This document shows positions 9,959 through 19,808 of a DNA stretch of 64,000 nt, piece after piece. Every line of letters starts with the position of its first letter. Positions within the stretch are counted from its first letter, which is position 1. A model generated the notes under the pieces. The model worked only from the letters and a program-made list of their open reading frames with translations. It searched no databases and was not told the origin of the DNA. The stretch is from positions 868,001 to 932,000 of the forward strand of contig JAACMV010000002.1 in NCBI GenBank assembly GCA_010909725.1. The letters are read 5' to 3'. The position numbers and the translations under genes are program-made. This DNA is from Picochlorum sp. 'celeri' (lineage: Eukaryota > Chlorophyta > Trebouxiophyceae).

Positions 9959-11290
9959 ATGGTGTCTCAGGACGTTGAAGAAAACATGCCACATGGCATG
10001 CCCGAGACTAATGTCGATGGATCGACACAACCAGAGGAAAAACCTCACCAGGGCTCTGAGGATGACAAAAATAAGGATGAGAATACTGAGAAAAATCTGA
10101 AAAAGAAGAGAAAGGTGGCCCTATTTTTATCATATGTGGGTCATGGGTATCAAGGAATGCAGCGTAATCCTGGTTGTAAGACGATTGAGGATGATTTGTT
10201 CGAAGCATTGCATAAATCTGGAGCAATATCAGATGCCAACGCGGACGATTCAGGGTTTCAGAAGATACATTGGGCTAGAGCGGCAAGGACTGATAAGGGA
10301 GTGTCAGCCATGTGTCAGGTGGTTTCTTTGATGATGATCCCGTATCCTGATGATCTTATTGAGAGAATAAACAGCAACCTGCCTGATGTGATACATGTAT
10401 TAGGGTATCAGAGGGTGGTGAGGGGTTTTGATGCGAGGAAAACATGTGATCAACGGCGCTATGAGTATATTTTCCCTGCATGGGTGTTTGATCCATCTGT
10501 GCAATCTGTGAGTCAAGGTGGCGAGCCATCTGTAGCTGATGAGAAGGATGAATCTCTCACAAATAGTAAACGACGTCGTGTTTTGACGGAGAGGGATCCT
10601 AATTTTGTGTTTGATGAGGCGAGTGCTGCAAAGATGACATCCATTTTACAGCAATTTGAAGGGACGCATAATTTTCACAACTATACGGTGAAAATGGATC
10701 CTAATTCACCGCAAGCAAAACGATTCATGCTGAAGTTTGAATGCAACGGTACATTTGAGATTGATGGTGAGCCGTGGGTGAGAATGACTGTGTTGGGTCA
10801 GTCGTTTATCCTGCATCAGATTAGGAAAATGGTCGGGATGGCGATCGCAGAATATAAAGGAATAGCTCCAGAGGGAAGTTTGAAATATGCATTGAAAGCG
10901 AGGCAGCGTATTGTTGTTCCAATGGCCCCAGACCTTGGTTTGTTTTTGGATGAGTGCATATTCAAAGCATACAATGACAGGTGGAAAGATCTGCATGGGC
11001 CGCTCTCATTCGATGTATATCGGGATGAAGTTGAAAAGTTTAAAATGGCAAAGTTGTACCCTAGTCTAGCACGCCGTGATAGAGAAGAGAACGTGAATGC
11101 ATCGTGGTTGCAAGGAATACACGAGGATGCATTTAAATTTAGCACATGGAAATCTGGCAAACCCACGGGCGCATTAGTTGGATCGAAAAAGAGAAAGAGT
11201 GAACAAACGCAATCTGAGAAGGGTTTGAATAAAAAGATGCAAGCTCCTCCCAGTCTTATGGCGCATTTGTCTGCAGAATATTCTGATTGA
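9959..11290 (+). CDS. PUS1: tRNA/RNA pseudouridine synthase, TruA family (Pus1-like)
   Basis: TruA-family enzymes isomerise uridine to pseudouridine, mostly in tRNA. The first half carries FLSYVGHGYQGMQRNPGCKTIEDDLFEAL and the catalytic-Asp motif WARAARTDKGVSAM (the RTDxGVHA equivalent). The second half has FEGTHNFHNYTV and FILHQIRKMVGMAI, both diagnostic of eukaryotic Pus1/Pus2 (GTHNFHNYT is the Pus1 signature). A Lys/Glu-rich N-terminus (KKKRKV-like, residues ~45-52) and a Lys-rich C-terminal tail are probable nuclear localisation signals. An insertion at residues ~185-205 splits the domain. Single exon, 443 residues, starting 38 bases after the phosphoesterase stop on the same strand. Confidence 0.92.
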   Translation: MVSQDVEENMPHGMPETNVDGSTQPEEKPHQGSEDDKNKDENTEKNLKKKRKVALFLSYVGHGYQGMQRNPGCKTIEDDLFEALHKSGAISDANADDSGFQKIHWARAARTDKGVSAMCQVVSLMMIPYPDDLIERINSNLPDVIHVLGYQRVVRGFDARKTCDQRRYEYIFPAWVFDPSVQSVSQGGEPSVADEKDESLTNSKRRRVLTERDPNFVFDEASAAKMTSILQQFEGTHNFHNYTVKMDPNSPQAKRFMLKFECNGTFEIDGEPWVRMTVLGQSFILHQIRKMVGMAIAEYKGIAPEGSLKYALKARQRIVVPMAPDLGLFLDECIFKAYNDRWKDLHGPLSFDVYRDEVEKFKMAKLYPSLARRDREENVNASWLQGIHEDAFKFSTWKSGKPTGALVGSKKRKSEQTQSEKGLNKKMQAPPSLMAHLSAEYSD

Positions 11291-11383
11291 ATGCTTGAAT
11301 CTTCTTCTTCTTTTTGTTGTTCTTGTTGACAAATCTATTCATGTATCACATCCTCGTGTACATTGTTCCGATGTCTTTCTTTT

Positions 11384-12730
11384 CTAACATTCTATAGAAT
11401 ACCACAAGCGGTGCAATAGTATCGACTCTGCTGTTCTAGAGTCATCTAGAGATGGAATGTGACAAAAACGTATTGCATCAGTAGCGTGTGCATGTTCACT
11501 CAAATCCTCTATGCAAAGATGGGGTTCCGCTTTGACAGCATTCAAGAATTTTTCTAGGGTTGTGTCTGATCGCCGTCTAGTGGACAAGTACACATATGAT
11601 GGATTTGTACGCTCATCACCATGGCGAAGCTGATGCATGTACTCCAATATTTCAGCAATCAACGGAACAATGGTGGGTATTATTTCTGGATCGTACAAAA
11701 CATCTGCCCCAAGCACACACAATGGTGCACTTGTGTTCGTATGATTGTTCAATGCTTCCTGCACCATGTCATCTTGTACCAACGAATGCCAACCATGTTC
11801 CCATTGAAAACACTTCATCATAACAGGACGACACGTATGCTCCTGCTGCTCATATCCATGACAGGACCCAATTTTGATACCATTCCTCTTCATATTGGAT
11901 GCACAGTTTTGCAATGTCTCTTCATTCCCATCTGTTGCCAGGACTGGACTATTCCCACACAGCCTGGACAATACGATGGTTACCATCCCACACCCACATC
12001 CAATCTCCATGCACACCCTATTTTGAAAGATTTCTGGATGACTCATAACATATTCCGCCATAAAATACCCAGCATCCCATTCAAAACAGCCCGTGCTCCC
12101 TTCAAACATGTTCACATGTGACCAAATTTCAATATCATCACAACATTCTTTCCCACAATCATTCATTCCTGTATATGTATATCGTTTTCGTAACCAACTA
12201 CGACATTCCATTCCGCCCATATCCTCTCTCCTTTGCTGCATGTTCAAATCAACCAATGCATTCCCAACAACATCAGCAACCACAGCAGAGCCATCCCGTT
12301 CAATCTCCTTCATCAGCGCATGAAGCAACCTCTTCCAGTAGACTATATCACCTTGACCCAACGTCTCCTCACTCCATTCTTCATCCCTCAGACACGTCGT
12401 AATGAACCATTCCTGGACCTCCTCAGTCAACCCCAACTGGGTCACCAGGTCCCGAACCACAAGAGTCGTAGGCTGTTTCGATCGACACAGACACTGAATT
12501 TTCCACTTGATATCATCAATAGTGTGGTCATTCGTAGCTTTGGGGGGCGCTGGGATGCCAGTGGAATCGTCCAAACTCTCAGAGTTGTTCTCACTACTGG
12601 TCGTCATGGTCAAAGCAACGACCACACCCAAACTAATAGCATTCTGGAAGAGTATCAATTGAAAATTAATGCCATATCGCTGTGTCGTAGGCCAAGCAGA
12701 AGGAATTGGAAGAGTATGAGATGCCCGCAT
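11384..12730 (-). CDS. FAM86/EEF2KMT-type protein-lysine methyltransferase
   Basis: This seven-beta-strand SAM-dependent methyltransferase resembles FAM86A, which trimethylates a lysine of elongation factor 2. Visible motifs: a FAM86-like N-terminal helical region (residues ~75-155), then WSHVNMFEGSTGCFEWDAGYFMAEYV, motif I MEIGCGCGMVTIVLSR, the acidic loop ATDGNEE, the catalytic-loop motif VLGADVLYDPEII (xLGADVxYD in this family) and YLSTRRR. The frame opens with ATG at 12730, preceded by no obvious signal; an internal ATG at 12607 (MTTSSENN) may be the real start because the first 41 residues are hydrophobic and unlike the family. Substrate inferred from family only. Confidence 0.82.
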   Translation of the reverse strand: MRASHTLPIPSAWPTTQRYGINFQLILFQNAISLGVVVALTMTTSSENNSESLDDSTGIPAPPKATNDHTIDDIKWKIQCLCRSKQPTTLVVRDLVTQLGLTEEVQEWFITTCLRDEEWSEETLGQGDIVYWKRLLHALMKEIERDGSAVVADVVGNALVDLNMQQRREDMGGMECRSWLRKRYTYTGMNDCGKECCDDIEIWSHVNMFEGSTGCFEWDAGYFMAEYVMSHPEIFQNRVCMEIGCGCGMVTIVLSRLCGNSPVLATDGNEETLQNCASNMKRNGIKIGSCHGYEQQEHTCRPVMMKCFQWEHGWHSLVQDDMVQEALNNHTNTSAPLCVLGADVLYDPEIIPTIVPLIAEILEYMHQLRHGDERTNPSYVYLSTRRRSDTTLEKFLNAVKAEPHLCIEDLSEHAHATDAIRFCHIPSLDDSRTAESILLHRLWYSIEC

Positions 12731-12856
12731 AATACCCTACACATCGATCATTAGGGTTTTTATATCTAATTAGGGTTACAGAAGACCTCAAGCGCTCGCA
12801 TGTAGAAGAAAACTGCATCAAACCACTAATTCTCCACAGATCTACTAGATCTACCA

Positions 12857-12864
12857 TATAAAAT
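12857..12864 (+). promoter_or_regulatory. TATA box of CYP97 gene
   Basis: TATAAAAT, 36 bases before the chosen ATG at 12901. Its position supports that start over the TTG-initiated frame extension at 12871. Confidence 0.45.
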
Positions 12865-12900
12865 ACATAATTGATCAAGTATATATGGTACATTGTTCAT

Positions 12901-14826
12901 ATGGCGTGCCACGGAGTGAGGTGTGAGTGTCGACTCAAAACGGAAGCGTTCACGTCGACGTCTCTGAGAACCTCAAGACCGATGCAACATCGATTGTTGT
13001 CACATAGAGATGCATTAAACGGTAGATTAGATACATCTACAAATGTATTATCAGCAATGCGAGGTTCTTTGAACTCTCGTTCGGGAATGCTCTCCCACGG
13101 CCACGGAATTACCCGTCAGGGAGTATCTCGAGCTGTCGATTGCGGTGCATTTGGGAAGAAGAAGAGTGAAGGATCTTTGGATGACCGCATTGCATCTGGA
13201 GAATTCGATGACTCTGGTTCTACAAAGGAAAAGATGACAAGACCTCTTCGAAAGGCCCTGGCCAAGGATCCGCTGGGAGTAGGGCGTGCATTGTCCTTCT
13301 GGTTAGCCAAATTAGGAATCCAGTGGAGGAGGATTGCTGCTGAAAGGATGCCTACTGCAACTGGCGATATTCGAGAGATTGTGGGCCAGCCTGTATTCAT
13401 ACCATTGTATTCATTGTTCAGGATTTACGGCAAGGTGTTTCGATTGAGTTTCGGGCCAAAGTCTTTCGTTATTGTATCAGATTCTGAAGTTGCAAAGTAT
13501 GTGCTGCTGACGAATGCAAATAATTATTCAAAGGGATTGTTGTCTGAGATTTTAGACTTTGTCATGGGGACTGGACTGATTCCTGCCGATGGGGAGATTT
13601 GGAAGGTTCGCAGGAGAGCTATATTGCCTGCGTTGCATAAAAAGTACATTGATGCGATGATTACAATGTTTGGTGAGAGTGCTCTGCACGGGTCCGAGGT
13701 GATGAAGAAGTATGCAGAGAAGGGGGAGGCTGTGGAGATGGAAAATTTCTTTTCCCGCTTAGCGTTGGATATAATCGGAAAGGCAGTGTTTAATTACGAG
13801 TTTGATTCGTTGACAAATGATGATCCTGTGATTAAAGCAGTGTACACAGTTTTGAGAGAGGCAGAATACAGGTCTACATATCCCATCCCATATTGGAATG
13901 TTCCTCCTTTGAAAGCAATTGTGCCACGGCAGAGGGAGTGTGATGAGGCGTTGAATATTGTGACGAATACATTGAATGATTTGATTGCAAAGTGCAAAAA
14001 GATGGTGGAGGAGAATGATGAGGAATTTGTTGAAGAGTTTCTGAGCAAAGCTGATCCATCTATTTTGCACTTTTTAATTGCATCTGGAGATCAGATAACA
14101 TCAAAGCAGTTGAGGGATGATCTGATGACTTTACTTATTGCGGGGCACGAGACGACTGCTGCAGTGCTCACCTGGACAATGCATTGCATTGTGGGTGATC
14201 CTGATGTGACTAGAAGGCTTCAAGAGGAAGCGGATGAGGTGTTGGGTGATAGGCTTCCAACGTTGGAGGATTTGAAGAATTTGAAGTTCACTACACGAGT
14301 GATCAATGAAGCAATGAGACTCTATCCTCAGCCACCTGTACTGATCAGGCGTGCCCTTGATGACGATGTACTTGGTGGATACAAGGTTGAGAAGGGAAGC
14401 GACTTGTTTATTTCAGTTTGGAATCTGCATAGAAACCCAGCATACTGGACAAATCCAGATAAATTCGACCCTGATAGATTCCCAATCGATGGGCCAATGC
14501 CGAATGAAGTGACTGAAGACTATCGATATCTTCCTTTCGGTGGAGGTAAGAGAAAATGCATTGGAGACCAGTTTGCTCTGTTTGAATCTGTTGCATCCTT
14601 GGCAGTATTGATGAGAAGATTTGATTTCTCCCGACCAGAGAATGCTCCAGAGGTAGGAATGACCACTGGTGCGACCATTCATACAACGAATGGTTTATAT
14701 TTAAAACCAACGCCACGAACTATTGGGGCGTCGTCAGAGGATGTGTCTTCACCTCCCAATTCTGTTCCAATGGCCATGGCATTCACAGAGGAGAATGAAT
14801 CATCACGTAGGGTTGACAGGCTGTAA
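12901..14826 (+). CDS. CYP97A: Cytochrome P450 CYP97A-type carotenoid beta-ring hydroxylase
   Basis: CYP97A (LUT5) enzymes hydroxylate the beta-ring of alpha-carotene on the way to lutein, in the plastid. The match to CYP97A is long: YSKGLLSEILDFVMGTGLIP, SRLALDIIGKAVFNYEFDSL, SILHFLIASGDQ, the I-helix LIAGHETTAAVLTW, the K-helix EAMRLYPQPPVLIRR, and the heme loop FGGGKRKCIGDQFA with Cys ligand. MTTGATIHTTNGL follows the heme loop, as in plant members. About 120 residues precede the P450 fold, enough for a transit peptide. The frame begins at a TTG at 12871; the first ATG at 12901 is chosen. Single exon, unlike plant orthologues that have many introns. CYP97B or CYP97C is less likely. Confidence 0.9.
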   Translation: MACHGVRCECRLKTEAFTSTSLRTSRPMQHRLLSHRDALNGRLDTSTNVLSAMRGSLNSRSGMLSHGHGITRQGVSRAVDCGAFGKKKSEGSLDDRIASGEFDDSGSTKEKMTRPLRKALAKDPLGVGRALSFWLAKLGIQWRRIAAERMPTATGDIREIVGQPVFIPLYSLFRIYGKVFRLSFGPKSFVIVSDSEVAKYVLLTNANNYSKGLLSEILDFVMGTGLIPADGEIWKVRRRAILPALHKKYIDAMITMFGESALHGSEVMKKYAEKGEAVEMENFFSRLALDIIGKAVFNYEFDSLTNDDPVIKAVYTVLREAEYRSTYPIPYWNVPPLKAIVPRQRECDEALNIVTNTLNDLIAKCKKMVEENDEEFVEEFLSKADPSILHFLIASGDQITSKQLRDDLMTLLIAGHETTAAVLTWTMHCIVGDPDVTRRLQEEADEVLGDRLPTLEDLKNLKFTTRVINEAMRLYPQPPVLIRRALDDDVLGGYKVEKGSDLFISVWNLHRNPAYWTNPDKFDPDRFPIDGPMPNEVTEDYRYLPFGGGKRKCIGDQFALFESVASLAVLMRRFDFSRPENAPEVGMTTGATIHTTNGLYLKPTPRTIGASSEDVSSPPNSVPMAMAFTEENESSRRVDRL

Positions 14827-14886
14827 ATGTCTTGCATGTTGTGATTTCATACAATTTTCATAGTAATATCATATCGTATATAGATA

Positions 14887-16710
14887 TTAGCGCCTTTTCT
14901 CCTTTTCTTGCTTCAGAGAATCATCAATCATGACTTCTGCCATGACTGCCATGGCAAGCAGAGCATTTGGTGTCAATTTTCCTGCAATCAGAGGGCTCTT
15001 TAACTCGGATATAGCAGCATTCCCTATATGTTGAATTGATAGCATTAGATTCAGCATTTCTGGCGATACATCGTCGACCCACCCAACCCGAGTAAACTCT
15101 GGTGTCCAAACCCATGCAGGAAGTGAGCCCTTGGTACAAAAGCTGCACCCAGAATCCTTACACTTGTTGCACATAGGCCTCTCTGCCATCATTATGGCAG
15201 CTGTAGCTTGCATAAACGGACATAATTTCAGATTTGGCGCATGCCATCCTCTACAATACGGGCACTGTTGGCTCTTGAATGTTGATGGACGCATCCAAAT
15301 TGGCGAACGCTCTTGGGCAAACAAAATGTCAGAGCCTTCTCTCCTTGCAGTATCTATAGATTGCAGCATGTTATAATATCCTCCATCATCTCTCTGTCGT
15401 TCTCGAATAGGATATTCGTACTTTACAAACGAATCATCCTCAAGAATTTCATCACGCACAGCCTTGGCCTCTTTAGCCATGACACTTTCCAGTCTGAGAT
15501 TCATTTGCCTGTGCCCTGCTTCTGTCCTCTTCTTTATAAAGTCCCTCTTTTTAATCGTGGGGAAAGGAATCATCCATTGAAAATCACCTGGATTTCTATC
15601 GTATGTTGTCTCCTCTTTGACGTCGTCATGATCAGGAGTGTCCTCCTCAACAACTCTAGGAACCACCTTGTCTTTGGAACGAGGCTCCAGTTCCGGCACA
15701 GGGTATTTACCTTCCAACTCCTTCATTATCGCAGTAGCAACATCCTTCTCGTTTTTCGACTTCGCGTAGCGATACGCTTTCCTATACGCCATAGACTCGA
15801 GCCCCTCTATCGACATCTGCACATGCTCTCTGGTCCGATACCCCAATTCTCTGCCTGTCAGAGACCTGACGCAGGCCATTCCCGACCAAGGCTGCTTACA
15901 CGCAGGGCACACCCCACAAGGTATCGTGTGAAATTTATACAATGGATTCTTATCGTACATCCTTTTGCGCTCCTCAGCAAACTGCTTCTGTTGCGCAATT
16001 CTCCGGAAATGCAAGCTGCTGACTTCTGTGTGACGACTTTGATTAGATTTTGCAACACTTTGCACCATCTCCTTCCCTTGCTGAACAAGAGATACTAAGT
16101 AGTGACTCAAATCCACTCCATACCGCTGGAAATATACATTTGGGTCGTAGTTTGAAAGCGGAAAATTCAAATGCTCCTCTGCATCACCCCTCCCCAAGAT
16201 GGAAATAAGAGCCTTGTCAGCTGCTCGTGCCGCACTCTCCGCTGTCGGATATTTTGCCCCAAATTTGACAAAAGCCTTTTTATTTTTCATCCGATGAACA
16301 GAATATTTAGGAATGAGCACCTCCCATCTATCCCACTGTGGGTGTTTCTGTATTCGATCATAGTGCTCCTCATGATTGTCAACAGGCCTTCCTGTGCCCT
16401 GGTCAGCAGGTTCCATTCCACGTCCATTAGGATTTGAACTTGCGTCTATAGTATGTTGACTCGCTCCATCCGATGTACTCGCCAACATGTGCGACACTTG
16501 CCTGGCATCCAGTTCTTCTTGTTCTTCTTCATTGTGATCATCATGCCTCTTTTGTCTCTTTCGCTGCCCCTCCGTCTTCCCAGGATCCTCATCAATAGTT
16601 TCCTTCTCAAGAGCAGTATCAGCACCAGCGCTGCTATTTAACTCGGATATATCGAGCGGCTGCTCATGTGAAGTTTCATGCCTGCTCCTGCTCCTCGTCC
16701 GTGGGGGCAT
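14887..16710 (-). CDS. AP2-like domain protein with several Cys/His clusters (putative DNA-binding)
   Basis: The 607-residue protein has a Lys/Arg-rich, acidic N-terminus (RKRQKRHDDH near residue 52, a likely nuclear localisation signal). Residues ~128-190 resemble an AP2/ERF domain: WEVLIPKY, KAFVKFGAKYPTAESAARAA, then LNFPLSNYDP, with the helix Ala pattern and NFP end of plant AP2 domains. A CxxCxxC cluster (CGVCPACKQPWSGMAC, ~265) recalls a CXXC zinc finger, and two more clusters (CPYCRGWH near 495, CNKCKDSGCSFC near 520) could bind zinc. I know no family with this exact combination. Role in transcription or RNA/DNA binding is inferred. It converges with CYP97A, 60 bases apart. Confidence 0.68.
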   Translation of the reverse strand: MPPRTRSRSRHETSHEQPLDISELNSSAGADTALEKETIDEDPGKTEGQRKRQKRHDDHNEEEQEELDARQVSHMLASTSDGASQHTIDASSNPNGRGMEPADQGTGRPVDNHEEHYDRIQKHPQWDRWEVLIPKYSVHRMKNKKAFVKFGAKYPTAESAARAADKALISILGRGDAEEHLNFPLSNYDPNVYFQRYGVDLSHYLVSLVQQGKEMVQSVAKSNQSRHTEVSSLHFRRIAQQKQFAEERKRMYDKNPLYKFHTIPCGVCPACKQPWSGMACVRSLTGRELGYRTREHVQMSIEGLESMAYRKAYRYAKSKNEKDVATAIMKELEGKYPVPELEPRSKDKVVPRVVEEDTPDHDDVKEETTYDRNPGDFQWMIPFPTIKKRDFIKKRTEAGHRQMNLRLESVMAKEAKAVRDEILEDDSFVKYEYPIRERQRDDGGYYNMLQSIDTARREGSDILFAQERSPIWMRPSTFKSQQCPYCRGWHAPNLKLCPFMQATAAIMMAERPMCNKCKDSGCSFCTKGSLPAWVWTPEFTRVGWVDDVSPEMLNLMLSIQHIGNAAISELKSPLIAGKLTPNALLAMAVMAEVMIDDSLKQEKEKRR

Positions 16711-17067
16711 TCTCTATTCCCTACTCTTTCAGAGACCCATAGCAGGCATTTTTTCCTTCAAGTGTAAAATATAGTGCATGAAGAACTGCATGCATGGGTC
16801 TGTGTGTCTGTTCATATGTTTTTCTGATTTTGAAAAGAATGGCGATACTAGAGAAGAGATCTCTTGAGATCTCGACGTTTGTGTTCAAATTCGATTCAAG
16901 GAATCCTATTTGAACGAAGAGAATTTTTTGTCATCTGCGATACAAACAAGGTTTAATCCGCCATAACCTCATTAAGAAATGCTATTATGATACCAAAATG
17001 TAAATAGTAGGTATGGAGAGAGGCTATATAAACGTGGTATGATGATTGCGGTCAGAAAGGTTTTCTC
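16711..17067. other. Divergent promoter between the AP2-like gene and RAD51C
   Basis: About 357 bases with no gene. A repeat of GAGATCTC (16855-16875) is seen, and a TATA box for RAD51C near the right end. Confidence 0.5.
17025..17032 (+). promoter_or_regulatory. TATA box of RAD51C
   Basis: TATATAAA lies 35 bases upstream of the RAD51C ATG at 17068, matching the TATA-to-ATG spacing of other genes in the window. Confidence 0.5.
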
Positions 17068-18215
17068 ATGAACGACCAGTTGCGGACAGGGGCGGTCGAT
17101 GTCGACGTTGTTCTGCATTGCTTGCCTCCTAGCATTCGAGATAAACTCAAGGATGCAGGATTTCGTTCAGATTCCGATTTGGTGGGTATTCAGCCACTGG
17201 AACTTGCATCGGGTGCGTTGGATATTATTACATGGTGGTGTTTGAAACAGGGCATTTCTGACGAGTAATGATGGTGCGTACAGAGGCAAACATGACACAT
17301 GAAGACGCTCTTTTAGTATTGAAATCACTCTCGACGAGCGATTCAGATGCCCTGCGGACTGCACAATCCGCGAGAGATATTTATGAACGGGAACAGAGGA
17401 GCAAGTGTATTGTCACCTTTAGTATGGATCTGGACCGAGTGCTTGGAGGTGGGATACGAACAGGGCAGATGACGGAGTTTTGTGGCGCTCCAGGGATTGG
17501 TAAAACTCAGATAGGGATGCAGTTGGCTGTGAATGTGCAAGTGCCGCTGTCGTTTAATGGACTGGAGGGTGAGGCTGTGTACATTGATACAGAAGGTAGC
17601 TTTGCTCCACAGCGATGCTTGGCCATGGCCACTGCCTTTTGTAAGCATTTAGAGAAGGTAGCTGTTGCTAGAGATGATGCAGTGCGGATATCGGATGCGC
17701 AGAAATTGGATCCTCACGGTATCTTGGAGAGGATTCATTACTTTCGTGTCAGGGATTCAACAGAACAATTGGCTGTGGTGGAGACACTGCAATCATTCAT
17801 TGCGAGCCACCCAAAGGTCAAGGTCATCATCATAGACTCAATAGCGTTTCATTTTAGGCAGGATTTTGATGATATGAGTCTTCGAACTCGCCGGCTATCT
17901 CAGATGGCGCAAACACTGATGAGCATTGCATATACTCATGATATTGCCATTGTCTTGATGAATCACGTAACAACCAAGATTTTGGGAGAGGGTAAAAGCA
18001 GGATTGTGCCTGCTCTAGGGGACTCGTGGGCTCATGCGGCTACTAATAGATTAATTTGTTACTGGAAGGATAGGAAACGGTATGCATTTTTATTCAAATC
18101 TCCTCATCTGCCTGCAGCAGCGGCAGAATTTCGGATCAGTAAAGATGGCGTGAGGACAGCAAAGACCTCCCAGCCAGGGACAAAGCGCCCATATGAAGAG
18201 TCAAAACAATCCTAA
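17068..18215 (+). CDS. RAD51C: RAD51C, RecA-family recombination mediator (two exons)
   Basis: RAD51C works in the BCDX2 and CX3 paralog complexes in homologous recombination. The ATPase core shows Walker A GAPGIGKTQ, the EAVYIDTEGSF strand, YYFRVRD-type segment (HYFRVRDSTE), Walker B VIIIDSIAFHFR and ALGDSWAHAATNRL, all close to human RAD51C. The N-terminal helix-hairpin region (LPPSIRDKLKDAGF, IQPLELAS) sits in a separate frame that stops at a TAATG overlap. Removing a 71-nt intron (17213-17283, donor GTGCGT, acceptor ACAG) fuses ELAS-EANMTHEDALLVL, which aligns with the human hairpin. Exons are 17068-17212 and 17284-18215, 358 residues in all. A basic C-terminal tail (TKRPYEESK) may be the nuclear signal. 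Confidence 0.92.
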
Positions 18216-18218
18216 GAT

Positions 18219-19808
18219 TTATGCATTGTGCCACCAGGGATGACCAGCTTGAAATGTGACGGGCTCTGACGAGCCAAAGATGCTCCCGTCGTGGGCATAC
18301 AACTGATAGGCTTGCAGTGCTATAGCACCTTCTGGTTCCTCTGCGAGCCGACGTCCATGTTCATCTCTCACATATTGGCATTCATCATCAATTTTAGATT
18401 CTGCATCCTCATCTGGCTGTCGTGCATATGATAACAAACCCTGGCGGACAGATTCAGATGTCAGAGGAGCATAGAGAGAATCACGAATGATTGGAAATCC
18501 AGCAGATGACAATTGCGCTCTAATCTGATGCGTTCTACCAGTAAGTAATTCAATATCAAGCTCATATATAACATGCGTATCTGGACAGAGATACCCACGA
18601 ATTCCGTCCAACTCGTTCGCTCCATGAACAATCATTCGACACTCGACAGATTGCAGCACCTTTCCAGTATCCCGCATCGGCACAGGCCCCATCACTCCAT
18701 CGTCGACAATCAATGTCAAGTACGGCAAATCTTTCAACTTGAAATTCATAATGGCTCGATGCGTCATGTCACCCAAAATATCACGAATACGAGCATGATG
18801 GTTGTCCTTGGGGACCAAGACAGCAGCCCTATACCACTTTTGAATCCTTCCATTCATCGACGCATTGAACCGTCCTACAAATTTTGAGTTTTTTCCTATA
18901 ATCACTAATCCTTCAGTAGGGTGATCAATTCTAGTTGTTACGAAAAGCGACTCCATGGCGATCCGTGCTGCATCTACATGCGATGCCCCCAAGGCTCCAC
19001 ACGCTGTTCCACTGAGAACATTTTCCACGGCATTATCCACCGTCGGCGGCACAGGCAGCCCCCCTGGCTTATCCATCACAATATAATCATCTCCTTGTGC
19101 AACAACCCTCGATGCCCAATCAACCTCATAAAACAGATTGAATCTCTTTGGCACCAAGTGGACCCTCACATAGGAAAACAGAGGCACAACATAATCAGCA
19201 TCCATTACACGCCTCACTTTTGACAACGTCTGCCGTTCTCGATGATCCATTCTATCAAATTCCCCACTCTCCTTGATATACGCAAGCGCCTCCTCCCTGT
19301 AGCTTGATATACAATCTCTCACCTTTGGATCAATGGATGGAGGTGTTGCTGGAGCTATTCGAGACATATGAACTGCACCGAAATACAACAACCTCTCAAC
19401 CACATCCTCCGGAAGAGACAAGAAATCCCTGATAATCTCCGACAGTCGCATCGTCTCGTGACGATTCTGTACAATAAGGTGTTCCACCCAGGCAGGAGCT
19501 AGACCCAGTCGCTTCCTCCTCATCCTCCACGATGACTCATTCTCTAAAGTACGATCATGCTGCGACAAAATACATCTCAAATCTTCAACACGAGGACCAT
19601 TCGCATCCTCAGAGAATGGCATCCCATCAACTGAAGAATTCTTCGCCATGCGCATGTCCCCACCCCAAAACTGCTTGAGCGGATCCCCACCAGCCTCCGC
19701 CTGAGACACCGACAGCCTTAAAACCCCTTTTGAATATTTATAAACCCTATGCCGAACGCAATCGAGAGAAACGATGGACAATGCTGTATGCGTCTGTCTA
19801 CCCAACAT
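18219..19808 (-). CDS. RluA-family RNA pseudouridine synthase
   Basis: RluA-type enzymes make pseudouridine in rRNA or tRNA. The catalytic-Asp motif reads TTRIDHPTEGLVIIGK (family HRLDxxTSGL), preceded by YIVMDKPGGLPV and followed by the RNA-binding LLTGRTHQIRAQLSSAGFPIIRDSLY. A ~130-residue N-terminal part resembles the S4-like leader of plant plastid RluA enzymes (WVEHLIVQNR...VERLLYFGAVHMS). It lies 3 bases from the RAD51C stop on the opposite strand. The ATG at 19808 gives an Arg/Ser-rich leader that could be an organelle transit peptide, but a TATAAATA at 19735-19742 lies inside it, so the true start may be the ATG at 19655. Target site unknown. Confidence 0.85.
   Translation of the reverse strand: MLGRQTHTALSIVSLDCVRHRVYKYSKGVLRLSVSQAEAGGDPLKQFWGGDMRMAKNSSVDGMPFSEDANGPRVEDLRCILSQHDRTLENESSWRMRRKRLGLAPAWVEHLIVQNRHETMRLSEIIRDFLSLPEDVVERLLYFGAVHMSRIAPATPPSIDPKVRDCISSYREEALAYIKESGEFDRMDHRERQTLSKVRRVMDADYVVPLFSYVRVHLVPKRFNLFYEVDWASRVVAQGDDYIVMDKPGGLPVPPTVDNAVENVLSGTACGALGASHVDAARIAMESLFVTTRIDHPTEGLVIIGKNSKFVGRFNASMNGRIQKWYRAAVLVPKDNHHARIRDILGDMTHRAIMNFKLKDLPYLTLIVDDGVMGPVPMRDTGKVLQSVECRMIVHGANELDGIRGYLCPDTHVIYELDIELLTGRTHQIRAQLSSAGFPIIRDSLYAPLTSESVRQGLLSYARQPDEDAESKIDDECQYVRDEHGRRLAEEPEGAIALQAYQLYAHDGSIFGSSEPVTFQAGHPWWHNA
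19735..19742 (-). promoter_or_regulatory. Possible TATA box inside the 5' part of the RluA reading frame
   Basis: TATAAATA on the minus strand, 80 bases before the internal ATG at 19655. If functional, the RluA protein lacks its first 51 codons. Confidence 0.3.

Noticed and set aside
12233..12754. 173-codon plus-strand frame
   Set aside because: Antisense to the FAM86-type gene with no recognisable features.
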